Positions 31,410 through 40,843 of a stretch of 64,000 bases of DNA are shown here, one piece after another. Positions within the stretch are counted from its first letter, which is position 1, and the number at the start of each line of letters is the position of its first letter. Position numbers and translations under genes: made by a program. This DNA comes from Alkalicoccobacillus gibsonii. GTDB taxonomy: Bacteria; Bacillota; Bacilli; Bacillales; Bacillaceae_D. Location: positions 1-64,000 of the forward strand of contig NZ_JAEUZA010000009.1 in the NCBI RefSeq assembly GCF_016798245.1, given 5' to 3'. The notes under the pieces are model-generated. The model was not told where the DNA came from, did not search any database, and worked only from the letters and a program-made list of their open reading frames with translations.

Positions 31410-33377
31410 TTACGCTCGTTCTAACTCTTGTTCATTGGATTGTGAGCGACCCATCCCACGGAACTTAAAAAATCCTTTCTCATTCGGGTCTTTTTTCTTG
31501 TCTTGCTTATACTCCTTATCAAGCTGCGCTTCGAGCTTTTTCAAGTTCTCCGCAGCTTTTGGTGACAAATCCATTTCTTTGATCTCGGACAAGGCTTCTT
31601 TGCGTAGCTTATATACGTCATGGTACGAATGAGACGCTTCAAAATCCATCATTTGTTGACGCTGCTCCTTCGATACCGCCGGGAATGGATTGGTACGCTC
31701 GCCATTTTCCCTTTCCGGCTCTTTGGCCTCTTTAGCCTCCGACTTCTTTCCTTCCAAGACGTTTAAGACATTCGTTTTAAATAAGGCTTTGTACTCCTCA
31801 CGTTGATCGCTTTCTTGTTCCAGCGGCTTTTCTCCGGCTGGCGTGACAGCTGCGGCCACCTGGTCTTTGTACGTTTCTTTATAGTCCTCTTTGGACATGG
31901 ACGGTTCTTGTTTTTCCTGGCTTGGCTCGGCTTTCTCTTTCACTGGCTCTTGTTTTTCTTGGGTTGGTTCAGATTTTTCTTTCACTGGCTCCTCTTTTAA
32001 TGGAGTTAGTTGCTGCAACTCAAATGTGCCCCGTTCATGCTTACTCGAAATATAATCCATGGAAACAGGCTTTCGATTTAAACGCGTTCTTGAATCGTCT
32101 CGCTCATTGACTTGATACGCCGTTACCTGGTTGCTTTCTTTGTCATGAACCAACTCAAAATCTGGACGGCTTTTCACTTTGGATTCCAAACGATACGTCG
32201 CTTCTTTGTCTGTGTCTTTAATTGAGGCTGCTTGCTTATAATCCTGGTCTAAGTCGCGCGGGTCGTGAACCGCCTTCACTCGTTCAAACGCATACATTCT
32301 CATGGCCTCTAGTTGGTTCGTGTTCATGTGATCGCTCCCTTTCGTTGGTTGAGGTTGGGTGTTCTTGTTCAACTGATATGGAAAAGCATCGTAATACACG
32401 CCCTCCTGGGCGAGTTGTTGTTTCTCTTGGCCTTGTTCCTTCTCTCGATCGCTGACTAATCGTTTTTCAATCGTATCAATGAAGCTATGCGCCGTTTCAT
32501 GTACTTCCTTTAAAAGCTGTTCTTTGTCCTCCATCTTGCGGCCACTGGTCCAGCTATGGAGGTAATTTAACGAGTAATCACTTGTATCAATCCCAAACTT
32601 CTTGGCCACCGTATAGGCCGTCATTTCAGCTTGAAACTCTTTCTCCGGTGCCGTGTACTTGTGATGCGTTTCTTTCGTGTGGAGCTTCGCATGAGTCAAC
32701 TCATGAAGCAATGTTTTCACATTCTGCTTATCCGAATTCCGTGGGTTCAAGGCCACTTCGTTCGTCAGTGTGTAACTAACTCCTTTAGCTGCGCCAAGCT
32801 CCTCTTTTGGTGGGATGATCTTAATACCATTTTCTTTGGCCACATCCTCCATGCCCTGCTGCAAGGAATCCATATTTGGGACGCTTCCCTCAAGCCACCG
32901 ATTAGGGAAGATTTGCGGCAAGTCCTGGGCGGTTGCGTTCGTCTGTGAGACATCAAATACCGACCCAACGGAAAAATAAAGACGACCCTCGCGTGTTGGA
33001 AGGTCGCCACGTTCAATCTTCTGTTTTTGTGTAGTGGTTGCTTTTTTTAAGCCTTTCCACTGGTCCTCTTCGTCCTTAAATTCTTTCTCCAATCGATTCG
33101 GGACTAGGATTTTTAACCCCTTCTCCCCTTTATTAACGGGGAAGCCTTTGTCTTTCCAAAACTTAAACGAACCGACCGCTTCGGCTCCAGGAAACTGGTT
33201 GTCGATCAACACCGAGTTACGCAGCGAGTATTGATGAAATTTCCCCATAAAGGAAAGATAATCTTTCACCTGGTCCGGCGTATGAAAGTAGGAATCGATT
33301 CGATCTTGCATCCCGCTTGTAATCTGTTCAATCTCTTGTTTTCGTTCCTCCGCTGTTTTCTTTTTGTACTTGGCCAT
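31410..33377 (-). CDS. ArdC-like antirestriction protein with metallopeptidase domain
   Basis: A 655-residue protein. The N-terminal ArdC_N ssDNA-binding domain (about 10-150) reads YSLRNSVLIDNQFPGAEAVG then FPVNKGEKGLKILVP. An ImmA/IrrE-like zinc peptidase follows: HELTHAKLH (about 224) with Glu in EFQAEMTAYTVAKKFG (about 250). The C-terminal 300 residues contain an LPD-type domain and a long Glu/Lys repeat tail (KEEPVKEKSEPTQEKQEPVK and similar). ArdC-type proteins protect incoming single-stranded plasmid DNA from restriction. Confidence 0.88.
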   Translation of the reverse strand: MAKYKKKTAEERKQEIEQITSGMQDRIDSYFHTPDQVKDYLSFMGKFHQYSLRNSVLIDNQFPGAEAVGSFKFWKDKGFPVNKGEKGLKILVPNRLEKEFKDEEDQWKGLKKATTTQKQKIERGDLPTREGRLYFSVGSVFDVSQTNATAQDLPQIFPNRWLEGSVPNMDSLQQGMEDVAKENGIKIIPPKEELGAAKGVSYTLTNEVALNPRNSDKQNVKTLLHELTHAKLHTKETHHKYTAPEKEFQAEMTAYTVAKKFGIDTSDYSLNYLHSWTSGRKMEDKEQLLKEVHETAHSFIDTIEKRLVSDREKEQGQEKQQLAQEGVYYDAFPYQLNKNTQPQPTKGSDHMNTNQLEAMRMYAFERVKAVHDPRDLDQDYKQAASIKDTDKEATYRLESKVKSRPDFELVHDKESNQVTAYQVNERDDSRTRLNRKPVSMDYISSKHERGTFELQQLTPLKEEPVKEKSEPTQEKQEPVKEKAEPSQEKQEPSMSKEDYKETYKDQVAAAVTPAGEKPLEQESDQREEYKALFKTNVLNVLEGKKSEAKEAKEPERENGERTNPFPAVSKEQRQQMMDFEASHSYHDVYKLRKEALSEIKEMDLSPKAAENLKKLEAQLDKEYKQDKKKDPNEKGFFKFRGMGRSQSNEQELERA

Positions 33378-33662
33378 CTACTCTTCGCCTCCTCGATCGG
33401 CTGCCTCGACAAGCTCCTCTAGGGCTTCCTCTAGTTCCGTTTGGTCGGTATCCAGGAACAATTCTTTCGTTTTCATATTAATAGGAATGACGAGGTTTTC
33501 TTGATTTTGAAAATGGATTTGCAGTTTGCGAAACTCTTCATCTGATAGAAAGATTGTGTACTCTTCGTCTCTGACTATCAACACAACACTGTTCTTGGTT
33601 TCATCTTGATAGACTGATTGAACAACGCCGACTTCCATATCTTCTCCGAAAAACAAGACCAT
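33378..33662 (-). CDS. Hypothetical acidic protein, 94 aa
   Basis: Mostly beta-like N-terminus (EVGVVQSVYQDETKNSVVLIV) and an acidic helical C-terminus (TELEEALEELVEAADRGGEE). It is packed without gaps between its neighbours (stop abuts the ArdC-like start). No family recognised; conserved position suggests a transfer-operon accessory protein. Confidence 0.7.
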   Translation of the reverse strand: MVLFFGEDMEVGVVQSVYQDETKNSVVLIVRDEEYTIFLSDEEFRKLQIHFQNQENLVIPINMKTKELFLDTDQTELEEALEELVEAADRGGEE

Positions 33663-34094
33663 CTATTTCACCTCCTTAAAAGCATAATAGGCTTTCATAT
33701 TGCGAATAAATGTACACCCCATGACACAAACATCCATCACATGAGAATCCATTGAATCAAGTCCCGGTGCTAACGGCTGATCATCACGTTCGCAGTGATC
33801 ACATACTCCAATCTTATACGGGCCAGGACCCGGCAAAAATGAGAACGAACCAACCACAAACATTTGAGGATGAAGCAATGTCGACATCGCATAATCAAAC
33901 GCGTTTGCCCTGGATGGGTCTTTCTTTTCTCCAACTAACACACTATCAGATGACACACTTAATACAGGGAGAATGGCGTGTGTATCGAGTCCATACTCTC
34001 CATATTGATGAACAAACACATAATTAAATCCGTAATGTGATTTAATGAAGCGAGTATCATTTCCTACCTTCTCGACTCCATGTGCGACAAGCAT
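33663..34094 (-). CDS. Hypothetical protein with Cys pairs, 143 aa
   Basis: The C-terminal third holds VCDHCERD and CVMGC, a possible zinc site; the rest is a soluble alpha/beta sequence with FVHQYGEYGLD. Directly coupled to both neighbours. Function unknown. Confidence 0.7.
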   Translation of the reverse strand: MLVAHGVEKVGNDTRFIKSHYGFNYVFVHQYGEYGLDTHAILPVLSVSSDSVLVGEKKDPSRANAFDYAMSTLLHPQMFVVGSFSFLPGPGPYKIGVCDHCERDDQPLAPGLDSMDSHVMDVCVMGCTFIRNMKAYYAFKEVK

Positions 34095-34544
34095 CTAATT
34101 GGCTCCTTTCTGTGAGTCAATGCGCTTCTGACGTTTCGTTGAAATACGTTCTTCGACCGCCTCTCTAGCTTGTCGTGTCAGTGCTGCCTCCCAAAATCCA
34201 TCTTCCTTGTCTGTCACATAACAAACGTCTAAATCTTTCAGCTCACGTTGAATGGTGAACATCGTATTTAACAGCTCTAAATTGATCTGCGATGTCTTAT
34301 CAGCGTGATTGGCCGCCATTAGTATTTTCTTTAATTCATTAGAGAATAAATCGTTAATCGTTTGACCGAATATCTTGGAAAAATACTCAACGTCCCATTC
34401 TCTTTCTTTGAATTGCTTATGCTCTGAACAAATACGATCAATTGCATCCGCGGGCTTCATGATGCCCTCTTTCTTCATTACTTCCTCTATATAAACGTTC
34501 GTTTCTTCTGTCAATTTTAAGTTGCGTCGTGTACGAGTGGTCAT
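34095..34544 (-). CDS. Possible mobilization accessory protein, 149 aa
   Basis: The ATG of MTTRTRRNLKLTEETNVYIEE is chosen (GAGAGGG about 10 nt upstream); the open frame extends far into the relaxase gene without support. The N-terminus looks RHH-like (strand NLKLTEETNVYIEEV, helix KPADAIDRICSEHK), followed by long helices. It begins 5 nt after the relaxase stop, so a relaxosome role is plausible. Confidence 0.7.
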   Translation of the reverse strand: MTTRTRRNLKLTEETNVYIEEVMKKEGIMKPADAIDRICSEHKQFKEREWDVEYFSKIFGQTINDLFSNELKKILMAANHADKTSQINLELLNTMFTIQRELKDLDVCYVTDKEDGFWEAALTRQAREAVEERISTKRQKRIDSQKGAN

Positions 34545-34548
34545 GTTA

Positions 34549-35727
34549 CTAATCCCTCTCTTTCGATTGATCAATCTCACGCTGGAGTTGTTCATATGCG
34601 CGCTGCTCTTTCCAATCTTCATAGTCACGTCCCATGTGGTAAGAGGCTTGCCGTAACGATTGATAGGTTCGTGAGTTATCATACGCTGTTTGCCATTTAT
34701 CTGATCGATACGCGAGCTTTTTCATATGCTCTTGGTCCTTCGCAAACTCTTTCATTTCTTTTAAGAACCCATTCCCCATGCGCTTATATAGATCATCAAG
34801 TTTGGTCTGCTTATAGCGATCAAACCGGAACGAATCTTTCGGCCCACCTCCATACGCTTTCTTGATTTCTAGTACCTCTTTATCAAGCATCTTGTGCAAC
34901 GATTGAAGGTCTTGTCCGTGATACTTTTTTAAGTAATCGGTCGTCAGTTGATCAAGCTGTTTGCGTACAGGATTTAACGTGGAATACCCGTATTGCCATT
35001 GTCGCTTATCTGCGGGTAGTTGCTTCATCACTTGCAAGAAACCATCCTTCAGATCACGATTGCGAAACCTTAACGTCGAGTTCTTCTGTTTGCCATGAAC
35101 CATATGTTTTCTGATCATGTCGTTGATACGCTCCTGGTGTGGCTGCCGATTCGAGATTTCATTCACAACCGTTGATTTCATTCGATCTAAAGTGAGTGGT
35201 TTCCGCTTGCCTCGATCACGCGTTGGATGGGGTTCGACCATCGCCAAGTGAATGTGAATATTATCCGTGTTGTAGTGAATCGCTCCCGACCATACCGCAC
35301 TACCGGAAAGACCTTCTTTCTCTTGCATGTTGTGCATAGACTTTCTCGCTACATCCTTTAACTTCTGTTCATTTAGTGAACCTGTCTTGGAGTTATAGAT
35401 GCCTTTCTCCACCAACCAATCATTATTAAAACTGATCACGTCTTGCCACATGACACTACCATTTGATTGTGCTTGCTCGAACAGTGATTTCATTTTTCCC
35501 TTGTCGGCTTTTGATAGGTGGTCACTCTCTTTCGTGAACAAGGATGACGTTTTATCCGGGTCGCTCATGTAGTCCTGGTAGAGCGAAAACATTTTGTTCG
35601 CTCCATCTTGTTTCATCGTAGCAACTTCACGATCAACATAGTCAACGTAGTTTTGAAACGATTGAGAATCGGCTGTTGTAAATCGTGATTTGAGTACGAC
35701 ACCCGGAGCCTGTTCATCTACGCTCAT
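34549..35727 (-). CDS. Relaxase, MobP-type
   Basis: A 392-residue DNA-nicking protein for conjugation. The three-His motif is in HYNTDNIHIHLAMVEP (about 150-165); the N-terminal SRFTTADSQSFQNYVDYVDR region supplies candidate Tyr nucleophiles. The C-terminal half is helical and basic. The pattern fits the MobP2-like relaxases of Gram-positive plasmids and ICEs. It overlaps the RHH gene upstream by 14 nt, and the oriT-like repeats lie just beyond that. Confidence 0.88.
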   Translation of the reverse strand: MSVDEQAPGVVLKSRFTTADSQSFQNYVDYVDREVATMKQDGANKMFSLYQDYMSDPDKTSSLFTKESDHLSKADKGKMKSLFEQAQSNGSVMWQDVISFNNDWLVEKGIYNSKTGSLNEQKLKDVARKSMHNMQEKEGLSGSAVWSGAIHYNTDNIHIHLAMVEPHPTRDRGKRKPLTLDRMKSTVVNEISNRQPHQERINDMIRKHMVHGKQKNSTLRFRNRDLKDGFLQVMKQLPADKRQWQYGYSTLNPVRKQLDQLTTDYLKKYHGQDLQSLHKMLDKEVLEIKKAYGGGPKDSFRFDRYKQTKLDDLYKRMGNGFLKEMKEFAKDQEHMKKLAYRSDKWQTAYDNSRTYQSLRQASYHMGRDYEDWKEQRAYEQLQREIDQSKERD

Positions 35728-35974
35728 GAGTACCCATCAACTCTTGAATCGTTTCGTGATACTGTTGCATGACTTCAATACAATGTTCCATGATCACCAT
35801 GTTTTGTTGAATGACTTCGTTATACTTCGTTTCCTTATCTTGATTGAAGTGATGAAACGCCATCGTGTTCAATTGGCGGCGCAAAAATTCTTCCCGCGAT
35901 ACTCCAATTTCTTTTGCAAGTTGATCTATTTTTTTGACCGCCGCTGCGTCCATTTTTCGTACACGTATTTCCAT
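35714..35974 (-). CDS. RHH relaxosome accessory protein (MobC-like)
   Basis: An 86-residue protein: RHH fold at the N-terminus (MEIRVRKMDAAAVKKIDQLA, then GVSREEFLRRQL) and a helical coiled-coil tail. GGAGGTG lies 6 nt before the ATG; the longer frame starts before that site. It is the first gene after the oriT-like region and overlaps the relaxase gene, so it probably binds the GTGTC pairs and guides the relaxase. Confidence 0.8.
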   Translation of the reverse strand: MEIRVRKMDAAAVKKIDQLAKEIGVSREEFLRRQLNTMAFHHFNQDKETKYNEVIQQNMVIMEHCIEVMQQYHETIQELMGTHERR

Positions 35975-36019
35975 AAGAACACCTCCATAAGTTAACTGCA
36001 CAAGGGCAAGAGAGAGTGA

Positions 36020-36260
36020 AGAGCATAAGGGGTTTTTGTTCCCACATAACGTGGAAAGTCAGGCAGAGCCTGACGAAACCGCGGGTACAAGAAATTCAAA
36101 GTATGTGTCACGCATGTGTCACGATTTTTATATCCCTTTCGGTCTGTGTGTCTCTCATGTGTCACAATAAACACCAAATCAAAGGAAAATGAATTCCCGT
36201 GTGTCTTGCAAGTGTCTCTCAATTTCCATTATCTTGCTTGATGTGTCTTGTAAGTGTCTC
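36020..36260. other. Candidate oriT region with repeats
   Basis: A 335-bp gap between the relaxosome genes and the first T4SS gene. It holds the inverted repeat GTCAGGC-AGA-GCCTGAC (36059-36075) and four pairs of GTGTC spaced exactly 11 bp: 36105/36116, 36148/36159, 36201/36212 and 36243/36254. Position next to the relaxase and RHH protein supports an origin of transfer; the nick site cannot be read. Confidence 0.6.
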
Positions 36261-36310
36261 AAAATGAGCCGTTTTTGGCTCTTTTTTCGTTCTTTTTATC
36301 AATTATTGAC

Positions 36311-37210
36311 CTAATTTTGATCATTGTCTGATGTTGTTTGAGCGGTTTCTTGCTTCTTTTCTTGAAGATTTTCGATCTTCGCTTCGTGGTTTTGAATGGC
36401 GATGTTATAATCGTAGATCGCATCATCGATCGTGCGAATATCGCCTTTGATTCGATCAACTTCTACTTGGGTTTCCTCCTTTTCTTCTGCCGTTTGATAC
36501 GCTTGATCGGTTTCTAAATCAGTCAATGTTCGATATAAACGATCGCGATGTTCTTGTGCTTGTTGTCGCTGATTCTCTTCTACTTTAATGTCTCGTTCGG
36601 CTTGATCAATTTCAAATTGAACGAACGAAGCGGCGTATTCTTCATCACTTTTGACTTCTATTGTTGAGTCCGTTTCAACGATTCGTTGATCGGTTTGTAA
36701 GAAGTATTGAACATCATCCAAGGGACTTCTTTGTTCAATCTCTTCCTCCTCTTCCTCTTCGTTTACAATCGAATACGTTGGACGATTCACGACCAACCCA
36801 ACCGCTAGAACCTCCCATTCGGAACTAAGGTTTTCAATCTCCAACACTAAGCCATGACGCGATTCAAACACGACATTGTGCGGCAACATCTGACGTGGAT
36901 TGGCTGCCTCTTGGGGGACAAAGGAGAGCGACTCTTCTGCTTTCATCCCATCGGTTTGTAAGGTGAGATAAGCCTTGTTCGTTGTCGGATTGTAGACCCA
37001 CTCTTCAATGTAGATATCACCTGTATTATTTAAAGAAATGGCTGATTGGTGAGGCGTTTCGACCACTTCGTTCTCGCTTCCGGCCCATAACCTGGAGGAC
37101 ATAAAGACCGTGAATCCAAGAAAGAATAAAGCCAAGACAACGATATACACAAAGGACTTATTCCGACTGGTTCGTAACTTTTTCTGCAAGAGTTTCTTAA
37201 ATGATTTCAA
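36311..37210 (-). CDS. Conjugal membrane protein with coiled coil, 299 aa
   Basis: One TM helix (about 22-42), an extracytoplasmic beta region (about 55-150) and a long coiled coil (about 190-290, QAERDIKVEENQRQQAQEH and on). It starts 18 nt after the next upstream gene. Its membrane topology fits a structural T4SS component of the cell wall side; no family name is certain. Confidence 0.75.
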   Translation of the reverse strand: MKSFKKLLQKKLRTSRNKSFVYIVVLALFFLGFTVFMSSRLWAGSENEVVETPHQSAISLNNTGDIYIEEWVYNPTTNKAYLTLQTDGMKAEESLSFVPQEAANPRQMLPHNVVFESRHGLVLEIENLSSEWEVLAVGLVVNRPTYSIVNEEEEEEEIEQRSPLDDVQYFLQTDQRIVETDSTIEVKSDEEYAASFVQFEIDQAERDIKVEENQRQQAQEHRDRLYRTLTDLETDQAYQTAEEKEETQVEVDRIKGDIRTIDDAIYDYNIAIQNHEAKIENLQEKKQETAQTTSDNDQN

Positions 37211-37228
37211 TGAATACCCTCCCTTCGG

Positions 37229-37810
37229 TTACTCAGATACTTCGGATTGAATGAGGGATAAATCGTTCACCATCCACTCATTTTCTCCGGTTTTTTCGAT
37301 CGTGATCGACACGAGAACGTCGCGTTCTTCTTGCCGATCGATCTCGGTATCATCGATGATATGGTGAAAGTCTGCTACCGCATACAACACATCGGCGGTC
37401 GGTTCTTTATCTTCTAAATACAAGTGATTCATGATGACATCCGTTTCAATTTCTTCATTGGCTTCGATCTGATCGGCGGGGAAAAAGCGATCATACAATT
37501 CATCATTCATAATCGCTCGACCCGCTGCTCTCTCTTCCTCATACTGATTAAAATCTCGGTTATACGCTAACTGAATAAACTCATAGGCAACGTTCGTGAT
37601 CGCTTCACGTTCAGCTGCGACTTGTTCCGGTTCCATTCGTTCCAGTCGCTCCGTTAGGAGCGTGTTATCTTCGTTTAACTCTCGGATTTGTTCATGTAGC
37701 GGAGCCACATCAACAGGGTCATTCGTTTGATTCATCGCCCATAAATTAAGGACCGTGACTCCAGCCAATACCACCAATCCACTCCCAAATAGTAAGTACC
37801 GTTTATCCAT
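37229..37810 (-). CDS. VirB8/TcpC-like conjugal protein, 193 aa
   Basis: The ATG of MDKRYLLFGSGLVVLAG is chosen; the frame extends 41 codons into the hydrolase gene without support. It has one TM helix (about 5-25), a short coiled coil and an NTF2-like alpha+beta domain (about 65-190, ITNVAYEFIQLAYNRDF ... NEWMVNDLSLIQ), the plan of VirB8-type scaffold proteins. GGAGAGCAAC precedes the start. Confidence 0.7.
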   Translation of the reverse strand: MDKRYLLFGSGLVVLAGVTVLNLWAMNQTNDPVDVAPLHEQIRELNEDNTLLTERLERMEPEQVAAEREAITNVAYEFIQLAYNRDFNQYEEERAAGRAIMNDELYDRFFPADQIEANEEIETDVIMNHLYLEDKEPTADVLYAVADFHHIIDDTEIDRQEERDVLVSITIEKTGENEWMVNDLSLIQSEVSE

Positions 37811-37824
37811 GTTGCTCTCCTTTC

Positions 37825-38904
37825 TTACGAAGCGAGTCCCATAAATTCGACCGGGTCCACATGATCTCCGTATTGACTTTGACGCACTTCTAAATGTAAA
37901 TGCGGTCCAGTTGAGGTCCCTGTATTTCCACACGTTGCGACTTTATCCCCGGCGGATACTTGGTCACCTGGTGACACATCAAAGGACGATAAATGAGCGT
38001 ACGCGCTATAGTAATCCCCATGATTAATAATGACGATATTGCCGTAGCCGCTTTGTACTTCTACGTTCGTTACCTGGCCATCAGCAATCGATAGAATCGG
38101 TGTAATGTGCTCCGTACACGCGTAATCCGTTCCTTTGTGATACACGGTTTGTTTTTCATCAAAGGGGTCGGTACGGTAGCCAAAATCAGACGTTTTCCGT
38201 ACCTCTCCATCGACCGGAAACGCCATTTCTCCATCGCCTGTACCACCACCAACGTTCGGGGTTGAGAGGTACGAGAAAATCGCATCGACATAGCCAATAT
38301 CGCCGTAGCACGCGCCCGTTGATTCACTCTCCGGTCGAATACACGAGAAGGCTCCGGTGTGACTTAGCTTGTTATACATCATGCGTGAAAAGTCGATCGC
38401 GAGGTCTTTTGAATACGCGCCGCCGTTGTGTTGATTGGCGTAATTAATGAAGCCCGAACCAAAGTTATAACTTTGAAGCGCGAGCTTCACATCGCCATTG
38501 GCTTCGCCAAGCACTTGCTTAAAATACTTCACGCCTTGCTCAATCGATTCCTCCTGGCCAAGTGTATTCACCGGTAGGCCGAGCGACTCGCTAGACTGCA
38601 TCACGTCCTCTAATCGTCCTCCACTTTCTTGCATGGCCATCGCCATTAACACATCAATATGGTCCTCCATATCGTGTTCAGCCGCGTATTGATTAAAGAT
38701 GGGTCGGAGTGCTTCCAGCTCTGCACTCACTTGCGCGATGCCATCATGACCACCTTCTTCACCAACCAATTCACTTTCGTTTTGATCACCTTGTAAGGCC
38801 GAAAAGAAGAAAAAGCTTGTCGCTCCGATAAGGAACAAACAAGCCAGGATTAACCCAATAATGACCGCCCACCACTTGGGTGGAATGAGTGTTAAAAGCC
38901 ACAC
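37825..38904 (-). CDS. Cell-wall hydrolase: SLT plus M23 domains (VirB1-like)
   Basis: A 359-residue protein: TM helix (about 12-35), lysozyme-like SLT domain with Glu in MAMQESGGRLEDVMQ (about 92) and SYNFGSGFI, then an M23 metallopeptidase with HKGTDYACTE (about 255) and HLHLEV (about 337). It should cleave both glycan and peptide parts of peptidoglycan to let the transfer channel pass, like CwlT of ICEBs1 (which pairs different domains). 1 nt after virB4. Confidence 0.92.
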   Translation of the reverse strand: MWLLTLIPPKWWAVIIGLILACLFLIGATSFFFFSALQGDQNESELVGEEGGHDGIAQVSAELEALRPIFNQYAAEHDMEDHIDVLMAMAMQESGGRLEDVMQSSESLGLPVNTLGQEESIEQGVKYFKQVLGEANGDVKLALQSYNFGSGFINYANQHNGGAYSKDLAIDFSRMMYNKLSHTGAFSCIRPESESTGACYGDIGYVDAIFSYLSTPNVGGGTGDGEMAFPVDGEVRKTSDFGYRTDPFDEKQTVYHKGTDYACTEHITPILSIADGQVTNVEVQSGYGNIVIINHGDYYSAYAHLSSFDVSPGDQVSAGDKVATCGNTGTSTGPHLHLEVRQSQYGDHVDPVEFMGLAS

Positions 38905-40839
38905 TTACAACCCTCCTCCGTACAAGGCCAACTCCTCCGGTGAACATTCAATGGAGAAGCGAATATTGCCTGCTCCCGCAATCGTCAAAATCGTACTCCC
39001 TGTTTCAAGCATTGGTATCGATTGAATCTCATGATCAGATAATTCATCATTGAACACGGTTCGCAGCTGTTGCACATTCTCCGCATCTTGTTTCATTAAA
39101 AACTTATACGAACTAAGGTTGAATAGGGTCTTGATTGCCGCAATGTTTTCCATGGATGACCCTTCCGGGACAAAATCACGTATCGTATGAGAGGCAAAGA
39201 TAATCCCACCAAAATACTTACGCGCTTGACGGGCAAAGTTGGTTAACATACCGAGCGCAGCCTGTGATTCTTGTTTGGTATTGACGATCGCGTGCGCTTC
39301 ATCAATTTCAATCAAGTAATACACCACATCCTCCACGGCTAATTCCCCTCGGTTAAAGGTTTCGTACTGCGGAACCCCTTTCTGCAGAAGTTCATCCCAT
39401 AGAAGATTAATGACGTTAAACAACTGCGCTTGGAACACGCTGCTTTGCATCTGCGCTAGACTCTTAATCTCAAAATAGACGATCTGTTGTGCCTGGAAAT
39501 TATCCAATGACGTGTGCTGATTAAACAATCGTCCATACGTACGAACCATCGTATTTAACACTAAAATGATGTTCTCCAGGCGTGTCATTCGGTTGTTACT
39601 TAAATTTTCATGCATGATTTCTTTCTCAATGTCGCTATATAATTCTTGTTTGATACGCATCATTAAATCACTTAAAATGGGGTATTCGTTACTTGGTCGA
39701 TCAGTCACCCTCACGCTCTCATCTTCGGCCCATAGCCCCCATTCCACATACATCTGATTGGTTAGATTCTCAAATTCTTTGATCTCCATATCGGTTGCTT
39801 CCGGCGCAATAAAGCGATAAAAGTTCGCCACTTTCGATAAGTGCTGCGTAAAGCACGTGGCTTGATTTTCATGCGTTTTAAAAACGTGAAGAGGATTGAT
39901 GCTTCCCTCCGACCCATCTAAACTAATGATTTTGCCTCCACGTGCCTCAACCATTGGACGAAACTCGCCCGTCACGTCAAATCCTCGAATAAAGTCCCCC
40001 CGATCGGCTCGGTCAGACGCAATTTTTTTGAGTAAGGTTGATTTACCACTTCCCATACTTCCGATCACCACGCCATTGTATGAAGGTCTTTGTTTGTCCT
40101 TATGAAAGACATCCAAAATCACATAGCCGTTGGTGTTCGTTTGACCAAAATAAGACCCGTACGGGTCATGAAGCTGGGTAAAATAAAAAGGCAAGCTACC
40201 CGCCAACACACTGGATGGGAGTTGCTTACCTTGTCGTTTGTTATAGTCTTTTAATTGTGTACTATAGCCTTGAAACAAGGCTTTCCACTCATACTCTTGT
40301 TCATTCAGTAACACCGTGGCGCGAAAATCTAAGTTCTCTAAGAATTGAACGGTATTCGCTAAATGCTGTTCCAATTCAACAAGCGTACGACCGTGTACGT
40401 ACATCCGCAGCGTGATACTCTTAATCACATCCCCATCGTCTCGTATCGCATTGTAGACACTTGCTAACTCGTCATACGCATCACGCGCCTCCATCTTGTT
40501 TAAATTGTCCGTCTCTTGAATGTAGCGGGCATTTTGTTCAGCCATAGACTTGTTCATCGCTTCGCGAATCTCAAATGTATCTTCCCTCGCAAAATCAAGT
40601 GTAGTGATGCAGTTCTCGATATCAAAGAGAGGAGCGAGCCAAAAGTCATTCGCACGTTTCGGATACTTGTATACGTGCAAGCACGCTTCATATCCATCTC
40701 CCTTCTTAATAAACGATTCCTCGAACTTTACCCCGCCAGCCGGTTGAATCGTGGCCAGCAGCGCATCATTCATTTGATGCTTTTTCTTTTTCTTCTTCTC
40801 TTGTTCGTTCGGTTGATTCCGTTCTTGTAGTAGACTCAT
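38905..40839 (-). CDS. VirB4-like conjugation ATPase
   Basis: A 644-residue TraG/VirB4 ATPase. Walker A IGSMGSGKSTLLKK (about 265), Walker B YYLIEIDEAHAIV (about 511), the FARQARKYFGG motif and a C-terminal RecA fold. The N-terminal ~230 residues carry the VirB4 N-domain. It energises channel assembly and substrate handling. Its start has a GAGGTGATGGC site and overlaps the leader of the next gene closely. Confidence 0.93.
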   Translation of the reverse strand: MSLLQERNQPNEQEKKKKKKHQMNDALLATIQPAGGVKFEESFIKKGDGYEACLHVYKYPKRANDFWLAPLFDIENCITTLDFAREDTFEIREAMNKSMAEQNARYIQETDNLNKMEARDAYDELASVYNAIRDDGDVIKSITLRMYVHGRTLVELEQHLANTVQFLENLDFRATVLLNEQEYEWKALFQGYSTQLKDYNKRQGKQLPSSVLAGSLPFYFTQLHDPYGSYFGQTNTNGYVILDVFHKDKQRPSYNGVVIGSMGSGKSTLLKKIASDRADRGDFIRGFDVTGEFRPMVEARGGKIISLDGSEGSINPLHVFKTHENQATCFTQHLSKVANFYRFIAPEATDMEIKEFENLTNQMYVEWGLWAEDESVRVTDRPSNEYPILSDLMMRIKQELYSDIEKEIMHENLSNNRMTRLENIILVLNTMVRTYGRLFNQHTSLDNFQAQQIVYFEIKSLAQMQSSVFQAQLFNVINLLWDELLQKGVPQYETFNRGELAVEDVVYYLIEIDEAHAIVNTKQESQAALGMLTNFARQARKYFGGIIFASHTIRDFVPEGSSMENIAAIKTLFNLSSYKFLMKQDAENVQQLRTVFNDELSDHEIQSIPMLETGSTILTIAGAGNIRFSIECSPEELALYGGGL

Positions 40840-40843
40840 GCCA

